This document shows positions 7,477 through 15,932 of a stretch of 64,000 nucleotides of DNA, one piece after another. Both the position numbers and the translations under genes were made by a program. Under the pieces are notes generated by a model. It worked only from the letters and a program-made list of their open reading frames with translations, did not search any database and was not told the DNA's origin. Source of the DNA: Amycolatopsis orientalis DSM 40040 = KCTC 9412 (GTDB lineage: Bacteria; Actinomycetota; Actinomycetes; Mycobacteriales; Pseudonocardiaceae); the NCBI RefSeq assembly GCF_000478275.1, contig NZ_ASJB01000080.1, forward strand, positions 248,001 to 312,000. Reading direction: 5' to 3'. Numbering within the stretch: the stretch's first letter is position 1; the number at the start of each line of letters is the position of its first letter.

Positions 7477-7848
7477 GTGCGGAACCCAGTTCATCTCCTG
7501 ATGCGGTCGGCTCTGCCCGCGGCCAGGGCCGCGGCGGTCGTCGCGATCCCCGTCGCGCTGCTCATCGCGGGCGCGGTCCCGGCGTCGGCCGCGGAGTCGA
7601 CATCGCGCTCGGAGATGGCGTTCGGTCTTCTGGGCCCGGTCGGCCTGGTCGCCGTCGCCCTCGGCATCGTCGGCATGGCCTTCGGCGTCTTCCGTCAGCG
7701 CCGCAAGGCGCGTGCCGCCACCGTCGGCTCTGCCGCTCCTGTCGTCCCGGCTGCCGCCACCCCGGTGCAGCCCGCCGCCGACGTCGCCGCGATGGCCGAG
7801 GCCGTGCTCGCCGACGGCGAGGCCCTCACCCACCCGCGCCGCCCCTGA
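7477..7848 (+). CDS. Small exported or membrane protein of unknown function
   Basis: The 123-residue product has an N-terminal signal-like region (residues about 8-38, ending GAVPASAAES). A second hydrophobic segment follows (about 47-70, MAFGLLGPVGLVAVALGIVGMAFGVF), then a basic stop-transfer patch (RQRRKAR) and a roughly 45-residue Ala/Pro/Val-rich tail that should be cytoplasmic. The GTG at 7477 has CGGGAGG eight bases upstream. No family is recognised. The leader of about 290 bases back to the chitinase operators probably contains its promoter, but I see only weak -35/-10 candidates (for example TTGACA at 7378). A tandem 36-bp repeat follows the gene. Confidence 0.65.
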   Translation: MRNPVHLLMRSALPAARAAAVVAIPVALLIAGAVPASAAESTSRSEMAFGLLGPVGLVAVALGIVGMAFGVFRQRRKARAATVGSAAPVVPAAATPVQPAADVAAMAEAVLADGEALTHPRRP

Positions 7849-7867
7849 CCTGGGCCTCCCTGCCCCC

Positions 7868-7974
7868 GGATCGCGATTAGGGGGCGAAAGTCGCTCTGCC
7901 GGCGGATCGCGATTAGGGGGCGAAAGTCGCTCTGCCGGCGGATCGCGATTAGGGGGCGAAAGTCGCTCCGTCGG
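7868..7974. repeat. Three tandem copies of a 36-bp repeat (family A variant)
   Basis: Copies start at 7868, 7904 and 7940 with an exact 36-base period. The first two are identical and the third is cut short after about 31 bases. Each unit begins GGATCGCGATTAGGGGGCGA followed by AAGTCGCTC. The GCGATTAG...CGAAAGTCGC body resembles the degenerate family A copies at 2401 and 34532. There are no spacers and no associated cas genes, so it is not a CRISPR array. Confidence 0.85.
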
Positions 7975-8044
7975 ATTACTTGGGTAGGTACACCTAGTCC
8001 GGCCCGGATTGTTTAGTGGCGCGCTGATCGCCACGCTCAGGTCC

Positions 8045-8344
8045 ATGACGGTGACGCGGCGTCGCAGCCGGCCCGGAGATCCCTTCCCCCGCGCTCTGGA
8101 CCGGGCGATCACGGACAGCGGTCTCGGTCTCGACCGGATCCGCCACCGGCTCGCCCAGCAGGGCGTCCGGGTCAGTGTCGCGACCTTGAGCTACTGGCGA
8201 ACCGGAAGAAGCCGCCCCGAGCGGTGCGACTCCCTGAAGGCGGTCGCGCTGCTGGAGCGGCTTTTCGAACTTCCGCGCGGTTCCTTGCTGAACCGGCTGG
8301 GCCCGCGTCGCCCCCGGGGACGGTGGGGCGACGCGGGAACCGGA
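8045..8344 (+). pseudogene. Truncated HTH (Xre-like) regulator, C-terminus missing
   Basis: About 100 codons are convincing protein: MTVTRRRSRPGDPFPRALDR, then LGLDRIRHRLAQQGVRVSVATLSYWRTGRSRPER and a hydrophobic helix ending in LLNRLGPRRPRGRW. This is the N-terminal DNA-binding part of a family common in Pseudonocardiaceae whose members, as I recall, run to about 300 residues. From about 8338 on, the frame continues to 8899 only as the antisense of the trypsin gene. No native stop or sensory domain remains. I read this as the remnant of a gene whose 3' half was replaced when the protease gene came to lie here. A short functional DNA-binding fragment cannot be excluded. Confidence 0.6.
8302..8337. 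terminator. 13-bp hairpin between the HTH remnant and the protease gene
   Basis: CCCGCGTCGCCCC at 8302-8314 pairs perfectly with GGGGCGACGCGGG at 8325-8337 around a 10-base loop. On the minus strand it begins eight bases after the protease stop, where a terminator would be expected. On the plus strand it falls inside the HTH remnant's frame. No U tract is present. Confidence 0.6.
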
Positions 8345-9091
8345 TCAGACTCCGGTGTTGGTGCGGATCCAGCTGCGGAAGTAGGGGACGTCCACGTAGA
8401 TGGACGGCCCGGTCGCGCAGGTGCTGCTGTTGTTCCCGGCGCGGCTCGTGGCGCCGATCAGCTGCCAGACACCGTTGACCTGCTTGATCTGCGGGCCGCC
8501 GGAGTCGCCGTAGCAGGCGCCCGAGTTCCCGTTGGGGTTGTTGGTGCAGATCTCGCTGGCGCCGCTGATGCCGAGGCACCGGCTGTCGGAGACGATCGAG
8601 GTGTTCAGTTCCTGCAGGGTGATCGGGGCGCCACAGCCACCCTGCGGGGCGCAGGTCTGGCCCCAGCCGATGATCCGCGTCGCGGTGCCGACGGCCCCGG
8701 ACGCGTCGGCGATCGTGACCGGCGCCTGCGGCACCGCCGTCGAGAGGCGCAGCAGCGCCAGGTCGGCGCTCGGGTGGGCGATCCGCTGGGCGACCCGGGC
8801 CACGGTGCCGCCGCTGGTGCGGTTCGTGGTCCCGACGCGCACCTGGTACGGCGTGCCACAGTGCTTCGCGGTGACCACCCAGGTCGAGCTGATCAGTGAG
8901 CCACCACACTGGTGGCCGCCGGAGCTCGACTGCTGCGACACCATGAACGAGTAGACCTGGGTCGCGTTGCCGCCGCCGACGATGTTCGGCTGGACGCCGC
9001 CGGTGGGCTCGGTCGCGGTCGCGACGCCCGGGAGCGAGAACACGGCCGCGGCCGCGATGGCCAAGCCCATCAGCAGGGATCGTGCCTTCAT
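8345..9091 (-). CDS. Secreted trypsin-like serine protease (S1 family)
   Basis: An extracellular chymotrypsin-fold endopeptidase. The 248-residue precursor has a signal peptide (residues 1-27) and a short propeptide. The activation sequence IVGGG starts at residue 37, so processing there would yield the new Ile N-terminus needed for activity. The triad is visible: His77 in VVTAKHCG, Asp110 in PSADLALLRL and Ser197 in GDSGGP. Six Cys fit the usual disulfides. The unusual point is TAKHC instead of the near-universal TAAHC. ATG 9091 has AGGAG upstream. The gene abuts the HTH remnant tail to tail. Activity on casein-like substrates and a nutritional role are likely but inferred. Confidence 0.93.
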   Translation of the reverse strand: MKARSLLMGLAIAAAAVFSLPGVATATEPTGGVQPNIVGGGNATQVYSFMVSQQSSSGGHQCGGSLISSTWVVTAKHCGTPYQVRVGTTNRTSGGTVARVAQRIAHPSADLALLRLSTAVPQAPVTIADASGAVGTATRIIGWGQTCAPQGGCGAPITLQELNTSIVSDSRCLGISGASEICTNNPNGNSGACYGDSGGPQIKQVNGVWQLIGATSRAGNNSSTCATGPSIYVDVPYFRSWIRTNTGV

Positions 9092-9254
9092 CTGGGTTCT
9101 CCTTCGGTGTGGCCGGAAGATCCGGTGCCATGAACGCTAGGAATCGGACTCCTCGCCCAGAACCGTCGGAAGTATGTGGCGTTTAACCGTTTAGACCGTT
9201 CGGCCGGGCCGACCTCGGGTGACTCGCCACCGCGCGGCCTGACAGAATCCGGAC

Positions 9255-10274
9255 GTGTCCGACGAACTGAAGCGCCCGCGCGTGCTCTCCGGGATCCAGC
9301 CGACCGCCGACTCGTTCCACCTGGGCAACTACCTGGGTGCGCTGCGGCAATGGGTGCGGCTGCAGGACACCCACGACACCTTCTACATGGTCGTCGACCT
9401 GCACGCGATCACCGTCGAGCAGGACCCGAAGGTGCTGCGGGATCGCACGCGCCGCTCGGCCGCGCAGCTGCTCGCGCTCGGTGTCGACCCGGCCCGCAGC
9501 GCGCTGTTCGTCCAGAGCCAGGTGCCCGAGCACGCCCAGCTGAGCTGGGTGCTGGAGTGCCAGACCGGGTTCGGCGAGGCCAGCCGGATGACGCAGTTCA
9601 AGGACAAGGCCGCGAAGCAGGGCACCGATCGCGCCAGTGTCGGCCTGTTCACCTACCCGGTCCTGCAGGCCGCGGACATCTTGCTGTACCAGGCCAACGA
9701 GGTCCCCGTCGGCGAGGACCAGCGCCAGCACCTGGAGCTGACGCGCAACCTCGCGCAGCGGTTCAACAACCGCTACGGCAAGACGTTCACCGTGCCGGAG
9801 CCGCATATCGTCAAGGACACGGCGAAGATCTACGACCTGCAGGACCCGACCGCGAAGATGAGCAAGTCCTCGTCGACCGGCAACGGCCTCATCGAGCTGC
9901 TCGAGGACCCCAAGAAGTCGGCGAAGAAGGTGCGCTCGGCGGTCACCGACACCGGCCGCGAGATCGTCTTCGACGCCGAGAACAAGCCGGGCGTCTCGAA
10001 CCTGCTGACGATCCTCTCCGCGCTGACCGACCAGTCCGTCGCCGAGCTGGAAACCTCGTATCAGGGCAAGGGTTACGGCGATCTGAAGAAGGGCGTCGCC
10101 GAGGCGTTCGTCGAGTGGGTCACGCCGGTCCAGGCACGCGTCCAGTCCTATATGGATGATGTCGCCGAACTCGACAAGGCGCTGGCCCTCGGCGCGCAAC
10201 GGGCCAGGGAAGTCGCTTCGGTGACGTTGCGGAACGTCTACGAGAACATCGGGTTCCTTCCCCCGGCGGGCTAG
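9255..10274 (+). CDS. trpS: Tryptophanyl-tRNA synthetase
   Basis: Class Ic aminoacyl-tRNA synthetase charging tRNA-Trp. The 339-residue length is normal. The ATP signature HIGH appears as HLGN at residues 22-25 and KMSKS is at 201-205. GFGEASRMTQFKDKA and PVGEDQRQHLELTR are the typical Trp-binding and dimer regions. The GTG start at 9255 follows CAGAAT by seven bases without a Shine-Dalgarno, so a leaderless transcript is likely. The YihY-family gene starts 41 bases downstream but has its own -10-like box. Some actinomycetes carry a second trpS linked to indolmycin-type resistance; the sequence looks like the housekeeping form, but I cannot exclude a second copy elsewhere. Confidence 0.95.
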   Translation: MSDELKRPRVLSGIQPTADSFHLGNYLGALRQWVRLQDTHDTFYMVVDLHAITVEQDPKVLRDRTRRSAAQLLALGVDPARSALFVQSQVPEHAQLSWVLECQTGFGEASRMTQFKDKAAKQGTDRASVGLFTYPVLQAADILLYQANEVPVGEDQRQHLELTRNLAQRFNNRYGKTFTVPEPHIVKDTAKIYDLQDPTAKMSKSSSTGNGLIELLEDPKKSAKKVRSAVTDTGREIVFDAENKPGVSNLLTILSALTDQSVAELETSYQGKGYGDLKKGVAEAFVEWVTPVQARVQSYMDDVAELDKALALGAQRAREVASVTLRNVYENIGFLPPAG

Positions 10275-10315
10275 CTCGCGTTGCGGGTCGCCTTGGGCGT
10301 GGTTAGCGTCTACTG

Positions 10316-11338
10316 GTGGCGAAAGATGACGGCGCGAAGCCGGAAGAGGACAAGCTGTTACCCCGGCTGAGGCGGAAGTACGGCTGGCTCGATCACCTCA
10401 TCCGGGCGAACGACGCCTTCACCGAGCGCTACGGCAATCACTACGCCGCGGCCATCACCTACTTCAGCGTGCTTTCGGTGATCCCGATCCTGATGGTCGC
10501 CTTCGCGATCGTCGGGATCGTGCTCGCCGGCGACGAGACGGTGACGAACCAGCTCATCGACGGCATCAAGAAGTCGGTCCCGGAAGGGTTGAGCGAACTC
10601 GTCAGCGGCATCATCGGCGCGGCGCTGAAGTCCGGCGGCGGCATCGGGGTGTTCGGTCTGCTGCTCGCGCTGTACTCCGGTGTCGGCTGGATGTCGAACC
10701 TGCGTGACGCCCTGACCGCCCAATGGGGACAGGAAAAGCAGAAGCTGCCCTTGGTTTCGACGACGATCAAGGATCTGCTGTCGCTGGTCGGGCTCGGCCT
10801 CGCGCTGGTGGTCTCGTTCGGTCTCACCGCGGCGGGCAGCGGCGTCGGCCGGTTCCTGCTCGAACTCGTCGGTCTGGAAGAGCAGGCCTGGGCGGTGTTC
10901 GTGCTGAAGGTCGCGACGATCCTGCTGGGTCTGCTCGCGAACACGCTGGTGTTCCTGTGGGTCATCGCGAGGCTGCCCCGCGAACACGTCGCGCTGCGCA
11001 GCGCGGTCAAGGGCGCGGTGTTCGCCGCTGTCGGGTTCGTCGTGCTCCAGCAGGCCGCGACCCTCTACCTCGGCAGCGTCACGAAATCACCGGCGTTCAC
11101 GCTGTTCGGCCCGGTGATCGGGCTGCTCGTGTTCGCGAACCTCGTCTCGAGGTTCCTGCTGTTCGTCACCGCGTGGACGGCGACCGCGAAGGAGAACTTG
11201 AAGACGGTCATCGAGCCGCCGCCACCGGTGTCCATCCACCCGAGGGTGACCGTCCAGCAAGGGCCTGGTCTGGGCGCCGTCGGTGGCGCCTTCGCGACCG
11301 GGGCGCTGCTGGGCTGGATGGGCCGCCGCAAATCCTGA
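10316..11338 (+). CDS. YihY/BrkB-family inner-membrane protein
   Basis: The 340-residue polytopic membrane protein has about six predicted transmembrane segments. After a charged N-terminus come the family signatures NHYAAAITYFSVLSVIPILM, GVGWMSNLRDALTAQWG and GPVIGLLVFANLVSRFLLFVTAW near the end. The C-terminal roughly 50 residues are Pro/Gly-rich and end in a small hydrophobic segment and RRKS. The family was once named BrkB/RNase BN; the RNase assignment was abandoned, and the function is still unclear (possible transporter or lipid handling). The GTG at 10316 follows TAGCGT (10303-10308) by seven bases, again suggesting a leaderless mRNA. A strong hairpin ends the transcript. Confidence 0.88.
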   Translation: MAKDDGAKPEEDKLLPRLRRKYGWLDHLIRANDAFTERYGNHYAAAITYFSVLSVIPILMVAFAIVGIVLAGDETVTNQLIDGIKKSVPEGLSELVSGIIGAALKSGGGIGVFGLLLALYSGVGWMSNLRDALTAQWGQEKQKLPLVSTTIKDLLSLVGLGLALVVSFGLTAAGSGVGRFLLELVGLEEQAWAVFVLKVATILLGLLANTLVFLWVIARLPREHVALRSAVKGAVFAAVGFVVLQQAATLYLGSVTKSPAFTLFGPVIGLLVFANLVSRFLLFVTAWTATAKENLKTVIEPPPPVSIHPRVTVQQGPGLGAVGGAFATGALLGWMGRRKS

Positions 11339-11343
11339 AAACA

Positions 11344-11383
11344 CGAAGGCCGCCTCTCCGAAGGAACGGAGGGGCGGCCTTCG
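11344..11383. terminator. Bidirectional hairpin between yihY-like and dac genes
   Basis: A 17-bp stem (11344-11360 with 11367-11383, one G-U pair) with the 6-base loop AAGGAA lies between two convergent stops, 6 bases from each. It is a good terminator for both strands. Confidence 0.85.
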
Positions 11384-11389
11384 TCGTGC

Positions 11390-12628
11390 CTACTCGCCGG
11401 CCATGGCTTTCTTACGCTGATGCCCGATGACGAACGACGCCACGATGATCAGGAAGACGACCAGGGTGATGATCCACCCGACCGTCCCGAACGGGTCTTC
11501 GGCCGCGACGGCGGCACCGCTGTTCGACGCGCCGTCGGCGTTCGGCGCGGCCTTGGCCACGCCCGCGTCCACGGTGTCCGCCGGCTTGTACTCGATCCGC
11601 CCGACCGATTCGGCCTTGTCCTCGCGCAGCGCGATGCCGTAGTCGAGCAGCTTCGCGGCCTGTTCGGTCACCCGCGTCGGACGCTGCTCGGCGCGGAGCA
11701 TCACGACCGCAACCCGGTGACCGTTCTGAAGCGCGCCGCCGACGTAGGTGTGGCGCGAGTCGTCGGTGAAGCCGGTCTTCCCGCCGAGGAACCCGGGATA
11801 GGACCCGAGGAGCTTGTTGTCGTTGTAGATCGTGATGGCCGGCTTTCCGGCGGTGGGCGGGATTTCGAAGGACTTGGTCTTGACCACCTGGGCGAATTCC
11901 GGCTGTTTCATCCCATAGTGGAAGATCAGGCTCATGTCGTAGGCCGAGGTCGACATGCCGGGACCGTCGAGTCCGGACGGCGTCGCGGCCCGTGTGTCCG
12001 TAGCGCCGATGCGGGCGGCGAGGGCGTTCATCTTCCCGATGGTGGCGTCGACGCCGCCCAGCACGGTGGAGAGCGCGTGCGCCGCGTCGTTTCCGGAATG
12101 CATCAGCAGCCCGTGCAGCAGTTGGTCCACTGTGTACTGACCACCGGCGGCGATACCGACACAGGTGCACTCCTGCTCGGCGTCCTCCTTGGTCGGGACG
12201 ACGACCTTGCGTGGCGGCAGTTCGGTGACCACGACCAGCGCGAGCAGGGTCTTGATCAGCGACGCCGGCCGTTGACGGGCGTGCGGATCCTTCGCCGCGA
12301 TGATGTCGCCGGTTTCGAGGTCCTGCAGGACCCAGGACGCGGCGGTGGTCCCCTCGGGCGGGTTCAGCGCGCGCTTGGGGAGCACCAGCCCGCATTCGGC
12401 CATCCGTTCGCCGCCCACCGGGGCGGGCGGGACCGGCAGCGGTGCGGGGACGGCCGCGCCGGGACGCGGTTTCTCGGAGGTGTCGACCGGCGGCGGCGGT
12501 ACTAATTTGTTCGCGCACGGCTGCGCCTCGGCTGGTGGCTTCGGGGCGGCTGTGGCCACCGGCGTCACCGCGAGGGCGAGCACACCGGAGACGAGGACCA
12601 GGAGCGACCGGGAGATAGCGCTGTGCAC
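11390..12628 (-). CDS. D-alanyl-D-alanine carboxypeptidase (penicillin-binding protein, S11 family)
   Basis: Cell-wall enzyme that trims the terminal D-Ala from peptidoglycan pentapeptides outside the membrane. The 412-residue protein has an N-terminal signal segment (residues 1-28) and a Pro-rich linker. The penicillin-binding domain follows with Ser123 in PASLIK (SxxK), SGN at 178-180 and KTG at 284-286. A C-terminal transmembrane anchor (GWIITLVVFLIIVASFVIGH) and a basic tail complete it. GTG 12628 follows TACATT by five bases, so the mRNA is probably leaderless; longer in-frame starts lie beyond that promoter. It is divergent from the SCO4848-like gene, the same pairing as SCO4847/SCO4848 in Streptomyces coelicolor. 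Confidence 0.92.
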   Translation of the reverse strand: MHSAISRSLLVLVSGVLALAVTPVATAAPKPPAEAQPCANKLVPPPPVDTSEKPRPGAAVPAPLPVPPAPVGGERMAECGLVLPKRALNPPEGTTAASWVLQDLETGDIIAAKDPHARQRPASLIKTLLALVVVTELPPRKVVVPTKEDAEQECTCVGIAAGGQYTVDQLLHGLLMHSGNDAAHALSTVLGGVDATIGKMNALAARIGATDTRAATPSGLDGPGMSTSAYDMSLIFHYGMKQPEFAQVVKTKSFEIPPTAGKPAITIYNDNKLLGSYPGFLGGKTGFTDDSRHTYVGGALQNGHRVAVVMLRAEQRPTRVTEQAAKLLDYGIALREDKAESVGRIEYKPADTVDAGVAKAAPNADGASNSGAAVAAEDPFGTVGWIITLVVFLIIVASFVIGHQRKKAMAGE

Positions 12629-12671
12629 CCGAGCAATGTAGCGTCGCCGGGCTCGCTGCATACTCAGGGGC

Positions 12672-12926
12672 ATGCGCATTTCGCGAGGTACTTCGATGTT
12701 CCTGCTGGGTTTCGGCGTGTGGTCGTGGATCATCTGGATCACGTTCGCCAAGAACCTCTGGGACAGCGACCGCGCCTGGGCCGCCGACGGCTCGCCCACC
12801 GCCTACTTCATCGTGCACGCGGTGCTGACGGTCGTCTCGTTCGTGCTCGGCACCATCATCGGCCTGATCGGTCTGCGCACGCTCCGTGGCGCCAAGTCAC
12901 AGGACGCGGAAAAGGCTGACGCCTGA
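12672..12926 (+). CDS. SCO4848-family two-helix membrane protein
   Basis: An 84-residue integral membrane protein with two helices: residues about 8-26 (SMFLLGFGVWSWIIWITFA) and 45-68 (YFIVHAVLTVVSFVLGTIIGLIG). They are separated by a short WDSDRAWAADGSPTAY loop, with a charged C-terminus. The pattern and its position divergent from a D-Ala-D-Ala carboxypeptidase match SCO4848, a conserved actinobacterial protein of unknown role. ATG 12672 lies just after a TACTCA -10-like box, so leaderless expression is likely. The shared neighbourhood hints at a cell-envelope function, but this is association only. Confidence 0.8.
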   Translation: MRISRGTSMFLLGFGVWSWIIWITFAKNLWDSDRAWAADGSPTAYFIVHAVLTVVSFVLGTIIGLIGLRTLRGAKSQDAEKADA

Positions 12927-13004
12927 TCAGGTTTGTCGTCCTTTTGACGGTGGTGGCCGGGCTCAGGCTCGCCTACGTTCACTCCACCGAATCATGGAGG
13001 TGGA

Positions 13005-14417
13005 ATGTCCCGGATCAGACGCCTGCTCGTCCCCGCGCTCGTCGCGGCGGCGGCGGGAAGTGTGTTCGCGGCCCCGTCGGCGAGCGCCGCGCCGGCACCG
13101 CAGTGCGACACCGCGAGCGCGCCGTTCAACTACGTGGTGCTCTACAACCCGCGCACCCCGGAACGCAAGGTCGACAGCGAGCTGCGCGCCAAGTGCGGCG
13201 AGAAGGTCGCGTACTACCCGGAGATTGGGGTCGCCGTGGCGACCTCGCGCAACGCCGACTTCCAGGCGAAGATCGGCGTCTTCCGCGCCTACTCGGGCGG
13301 CCGTGACGTCGCGTTCCCGCCGGCGGCCACCGCCAGGGCGACCCGCTCCGCCGTGGTCGACACCAAGGAGACCGAAGAGACCACCAGCGTCGCGGTCGAA
13401 GAGGACCTGTCAGCCCAGCAGTGGGACATGCGGGCGATCCAGGCTCCCGAGGCGAACAAGATCTCCGGTGGCAGCAGCTCGGTGACCGTCGGCGTGCTGG
13501 ACTCGGGCATCGAGCCCACCCACCCCGCGCTGAAGGCCGCGCTGGACCCGTCGGTGTCCGCCGGCTGCAACTCGGGCGCGCCCGACACCACGCCCGCCGC
13601 CTGGGCGCCCACCAACTCCGACCACGGCACGCACGTCGCCGGGACGATCGCCGGCAAGGACACCGCGCGCGGGTTCACCGGTATCGCGCCGGGCGTCAAA
13701 CTGGCGTCGGTGAAGGTCGTGAACGACGACGGCCTGATCCTCCCCGAAGCCGCCGTCTGCGGGTTCATGTGGGCGGCGAAGCACCGCTTCCCGGTCACGA
13801 ACAACAGCTACTACATCGACCCGGGCATGTTCTACTGCTCGAAGGAGCCGGGCGACGCGGCCGCGTACGAGGCCGTCCGCCGCGCGGTGGTCTACTCGAC
13901 CGGCCGTGGCGTGCTGAACGTCGCCGCCGCCGGCAACAGCGGCTTCGACCCGGACGAGCAGACCACCGACCCGAACCGCCCTCACCCGATCGACGAGAGC
14001 TGCGGCATCCTGCCCAAGGCCATCGACGGCGTCGTCAACGTCTCGGCCATCGGCTACGCGGGCACGAAGTCGTCGTACAGCAACTACGGTGACGACGTTT
14101 CGGTCACCGCCCCCGGTGGCGACCGCGCCCAGCTGCCGCCCGCCGGACAGGGGGTCGGCTGCCCGCTGTCGACCATCTTCAACGGTGGTTACGGCGCCAA
14201 GTGCGGCACCTCGATGGCGTCCCCGCACGCCGCCGGTGTCGCCGCGCTGCTGGCGTCCCGCTACCGCCACGCTCCGCCGCGGCTGCTGAGCTGGCTACTG
14301 GAGCACCAGGCCGACCCGATCGCGTGCGGCACCGCCGCGCCGGTCTGTGAAGGCCCGGAGAAGGACAACTCGTACTACGGGCACGGCCGCGTCAACGCCC
14401 TGGACGCGGTGAAGTAG
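13005..14417 (+). CDS. Secreted subtilisin-like serine protease (S8 family)
   Basis: An extracellular protease of 470 residues as made. A signal peptide (1-29, ending SASAAP) is followed by an N-terminal prodomain (about 40-105, with NYVVLYNPRTPE typical of inhibitor-I9-like propeptides). The subtilase domain has Asp166 in GVLDSGIEPTHP, His207 in DHGTHVAGTIAG, the oxyanion Asn in NVAAAGNSG near 310 and Ser402 in GTSMASPHAAG. Cys pairs such as C189 and C251 suggest extracellular disulfides. ATG 13005 follows GGAGGTGG. The gene stands alone; a strong terminator separates it from the low-GC island beyond. Substrate preference is not predictable from sequence. Confidence 0.93.
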   Translation: MSRIRRLLVPALVAAAAGSVFAAPSASAAPAPQCDTASAPFNYVVLYNPRTPERKVDSELRAKCGEKVAYYPEIGVAVATSRNADFQAKIGVFRAYSGGRDVAFPPAATARATRSAVVDTKETEETTSVAVEEDLSAQQWDMRAIQAPEANKISGGSSSVTVGVLDSGIEPTHPALKAALDPSVSAGCNSGAPDTTPAAWAPTNSDHGTHVAGTIAGKDTARGFTGIAPGVKLASVKVVNDDGLILPEAAVCGFMWAAKHRFPVTNNSYYIDPGMFYCSKEPGDAAAYEAVRRAVVYSTGRGVLNVAAAGNSGFDPDEQTTDPNRPHPIDESCGILPKAIDGVVNVSAIGYAGTKSSYSNYGDDVSVTAPGGDRAQLPPAGQGVGCPLSTIFNGGYGAKCGTSMASPHAAGVAALLASRYRHAPPRLLSWLLEHQADPIACGTAAPVCEGPEKDNSYYGHGRVNALDAVK

Positions 14418-14430
14418 TTCCTTTCGATTG

Positions 14431-14470
14431 CCGGGGCCTGTCCGCGTTTCGCGGGCGGGCCCCGGGTTTT
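14431..14470 (+). terminator. Rho-independent terminator of the subtilase gene
   Basis: A 16-bp stem (14431-14446 with 14450-14465, two G-U pairs) with a TTT loop is followed by GTTTTCT. It lies 14 bases after the subtilase stop. It marks the right end of normal-GC sequence before the island. Confidence 0.88.
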
Positions 14471-14480
14471 CTGGGTTCAG

Positions 14481-15932
14481 CTATGTGCGTACTCGTGGGA
14501 CGCCACCCTTGCGTCCTAGATCAAATGCGATTCTGTAGACATCAGGAAGATCTAATTTTCCGTTTGCTCGACGTGTCATCAAGCCTAAGTCAATTAGTTC
14601 GGTAATCAATTTTGGATAACTGTTTGGATTTGCGGGTCCGGTTCGAGCGTCGTCTTCGTCATCCGGCTGCTCTGCAAAATTGGCAAGCATTTCCGACAAT
14701 TTTACTTCTGTCCAACGAGCAATGACGTCACTTTGCTCAATAGGCACTTGTAGGCCCTGAAGAGGATCGATCGCCGTCTTAATCCATCGAATGTCTTCCT
14801 GAATTTCACTCACACGAGTTTGCGAGGCAACCTGGACACCGCGTTTGATCGCGTCCCAGTGCAGCGCAAACTCGTGGGTGGAGTATGTACTCCCAGTGCG
14901 TTCGGCGGCAGTTCGAAGTGCGACGAGAAAGCTGCGCGGACTGGTTTGACCATTTCCGTCGGCTAGGTGATTTGGCAGCCACGTGTAGGTGTGACCCTTG
15001 CGGTGATTTGTTCCCATGAATCGCCCCGCGAGGCGAATAAATGTCTTCTGCTGGGTCGTCGAGTCTGTTACCAATGGCTCGGGGGGGACATGGCGGTCAT
15101 TGCGTTCTCGCCAACCCGGTTCCGCTTGGCGAAACAATGCGGCCTCGGATGTGTCAGCATTGCCTAAATGCTGAAATAGTAGGCCGTATAAGCTTACTTG
15201 GGACCAAGTTAAGTCAGCGGCGTTTGAGACCAACTTCGACGCGTCCGGAAAATTTCCTTGAGCGCTTTCAAGCATATCATGCCTAATGAATACCTTTGCG
15301 CGTAGGTTTCGAGTTGTTAGGCGCAAGTTAAGAGCAAACTCGAGAATTCCGCCCGCTAGCTGATCGGCTTGCCGACGATTATTATGAAGTCGATCGAGTG
15401 CGTCGAACAGGAAGAGCTTTGTCGTTCCAGTCTTGCCGGCTTCCTGGTCGGCGTCGGAAAGTGCCACTTCGACCGCTTCTTGATTTTCTTGAAGCCAGGA
15501 AGTTCGCGACTCCCATGAGTCAAGATCGTTGACTGCTGGTACGCCCAGTGCCTTGAGAGCTACGACGGTCCAGATGTCGACAGGGGCAACTCCAGCAGAG
15601 GTCAATTTTTCAAGTGCCCGTGTGCTTGGGTACTGGGTCGGAGCGAGAGCTGAGCCGTACCCCGCCAGTGACTCGACCTTGAGGAGCCTTGGCAACTGGT
15701 AGTCTTTGGCAGCAATTTCCCGTAGATCGGGATTCATGAGAGCCTTAAACCAGTGTGTCTTGCCTACCCCTCGGCCACCCTTTACTACAGTGACGTCAGG
15801 CTCAAGTGCGCTCCTGTGACTTCCGGGGGTAAAGAGGGTCTCGCGTTGGACTTCTGTTGTGTCAGAGTCCGCTGTGATAGGAATTGCTTTTTCGAGGAGG
15901 TGGCGGTATTGACGAGTTGATAAATCGATCAT
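14481..15932 (-). CDS. P-loop NTPase (AAA+/STAND-like) with C-terminal winged-helix-like region, third gene of the island
   Basis: The 483-residue soluble protein has a clear Walker A, GGRGVGKT at residues 52-59. A Walker B-like strand follows (LFLFDALDRL, about 173-182), then a sensor-like segment (RAKVFIRHDML, about 211-221). The middle is Trp/Arg-rich, and the last 60 residues (SYPKLITELIDLGLMTRRANGKLDLPDVYRIAF) look like a winged helix. I cannot name the family. ATG 15932 overlaps the TGA of the preceding gene as ATGA; an upstream in-frame start at 16013 lies inside that gene and is less likely. Being last in a tightly coupled operon suggests fixed stoichiometry with the ParA-like protein. 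The paired NTPases may form a sensor-switch unit; this is inference. Confidence 0.78.
   Translation of the reverse strand: MIDLSTRQYRHLLEKAIPITADSDTTEVQRETLFTPGSHRSALEPDVTVVKGGRGVGKTHWFKALMNPDLREIAAKDYQLPRLLKVESLAGYGSALAPTQYPSTRALEKLTSAGVAPVDIWTVVALKALGVPAVNDLDSWESRTSWLQENQEAVEVALSDADQEAGKTGTTKLFLFDALDRLHNNRRQADQLAGGILEFALNLRLTTRNLRAKVFIRHDMLESAQGNFPDASKLVSNAADLTWSQVSLYGLLFQHLGNADTSEAALFRQAEPGWRERNDRHVPPEPLVTDSTTQQKTFIRLAGRFMGTNHRKGHTYTWLPNHLADGNGQTSPRSFLVALRTAAERTGSTYSTHEFALHWDAIKRGVQVASQTRVSEIQEDIRWIKTAIDPLQGLQVPIEQSDVIARWTEVKLSEMLANFAEQPDDEDDARTGPANPNSYPKLITELIDLGLMTRRANGKLDLPDVYRIAFDLGRKGGVPRVRT

Noticed and set aside
7868..7974. CRISPR-like direct repeats
   Set aside because: The copies are contiguous with no spacers, only three in number, and there are no cas genes.
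8045..8899. Full-length HTH protein reading to 8899
   Set aside because: Beyond about 8338 the frame is exactly the antisense of the trypsin gene and has no protein-like features, so I report a truncated gene.
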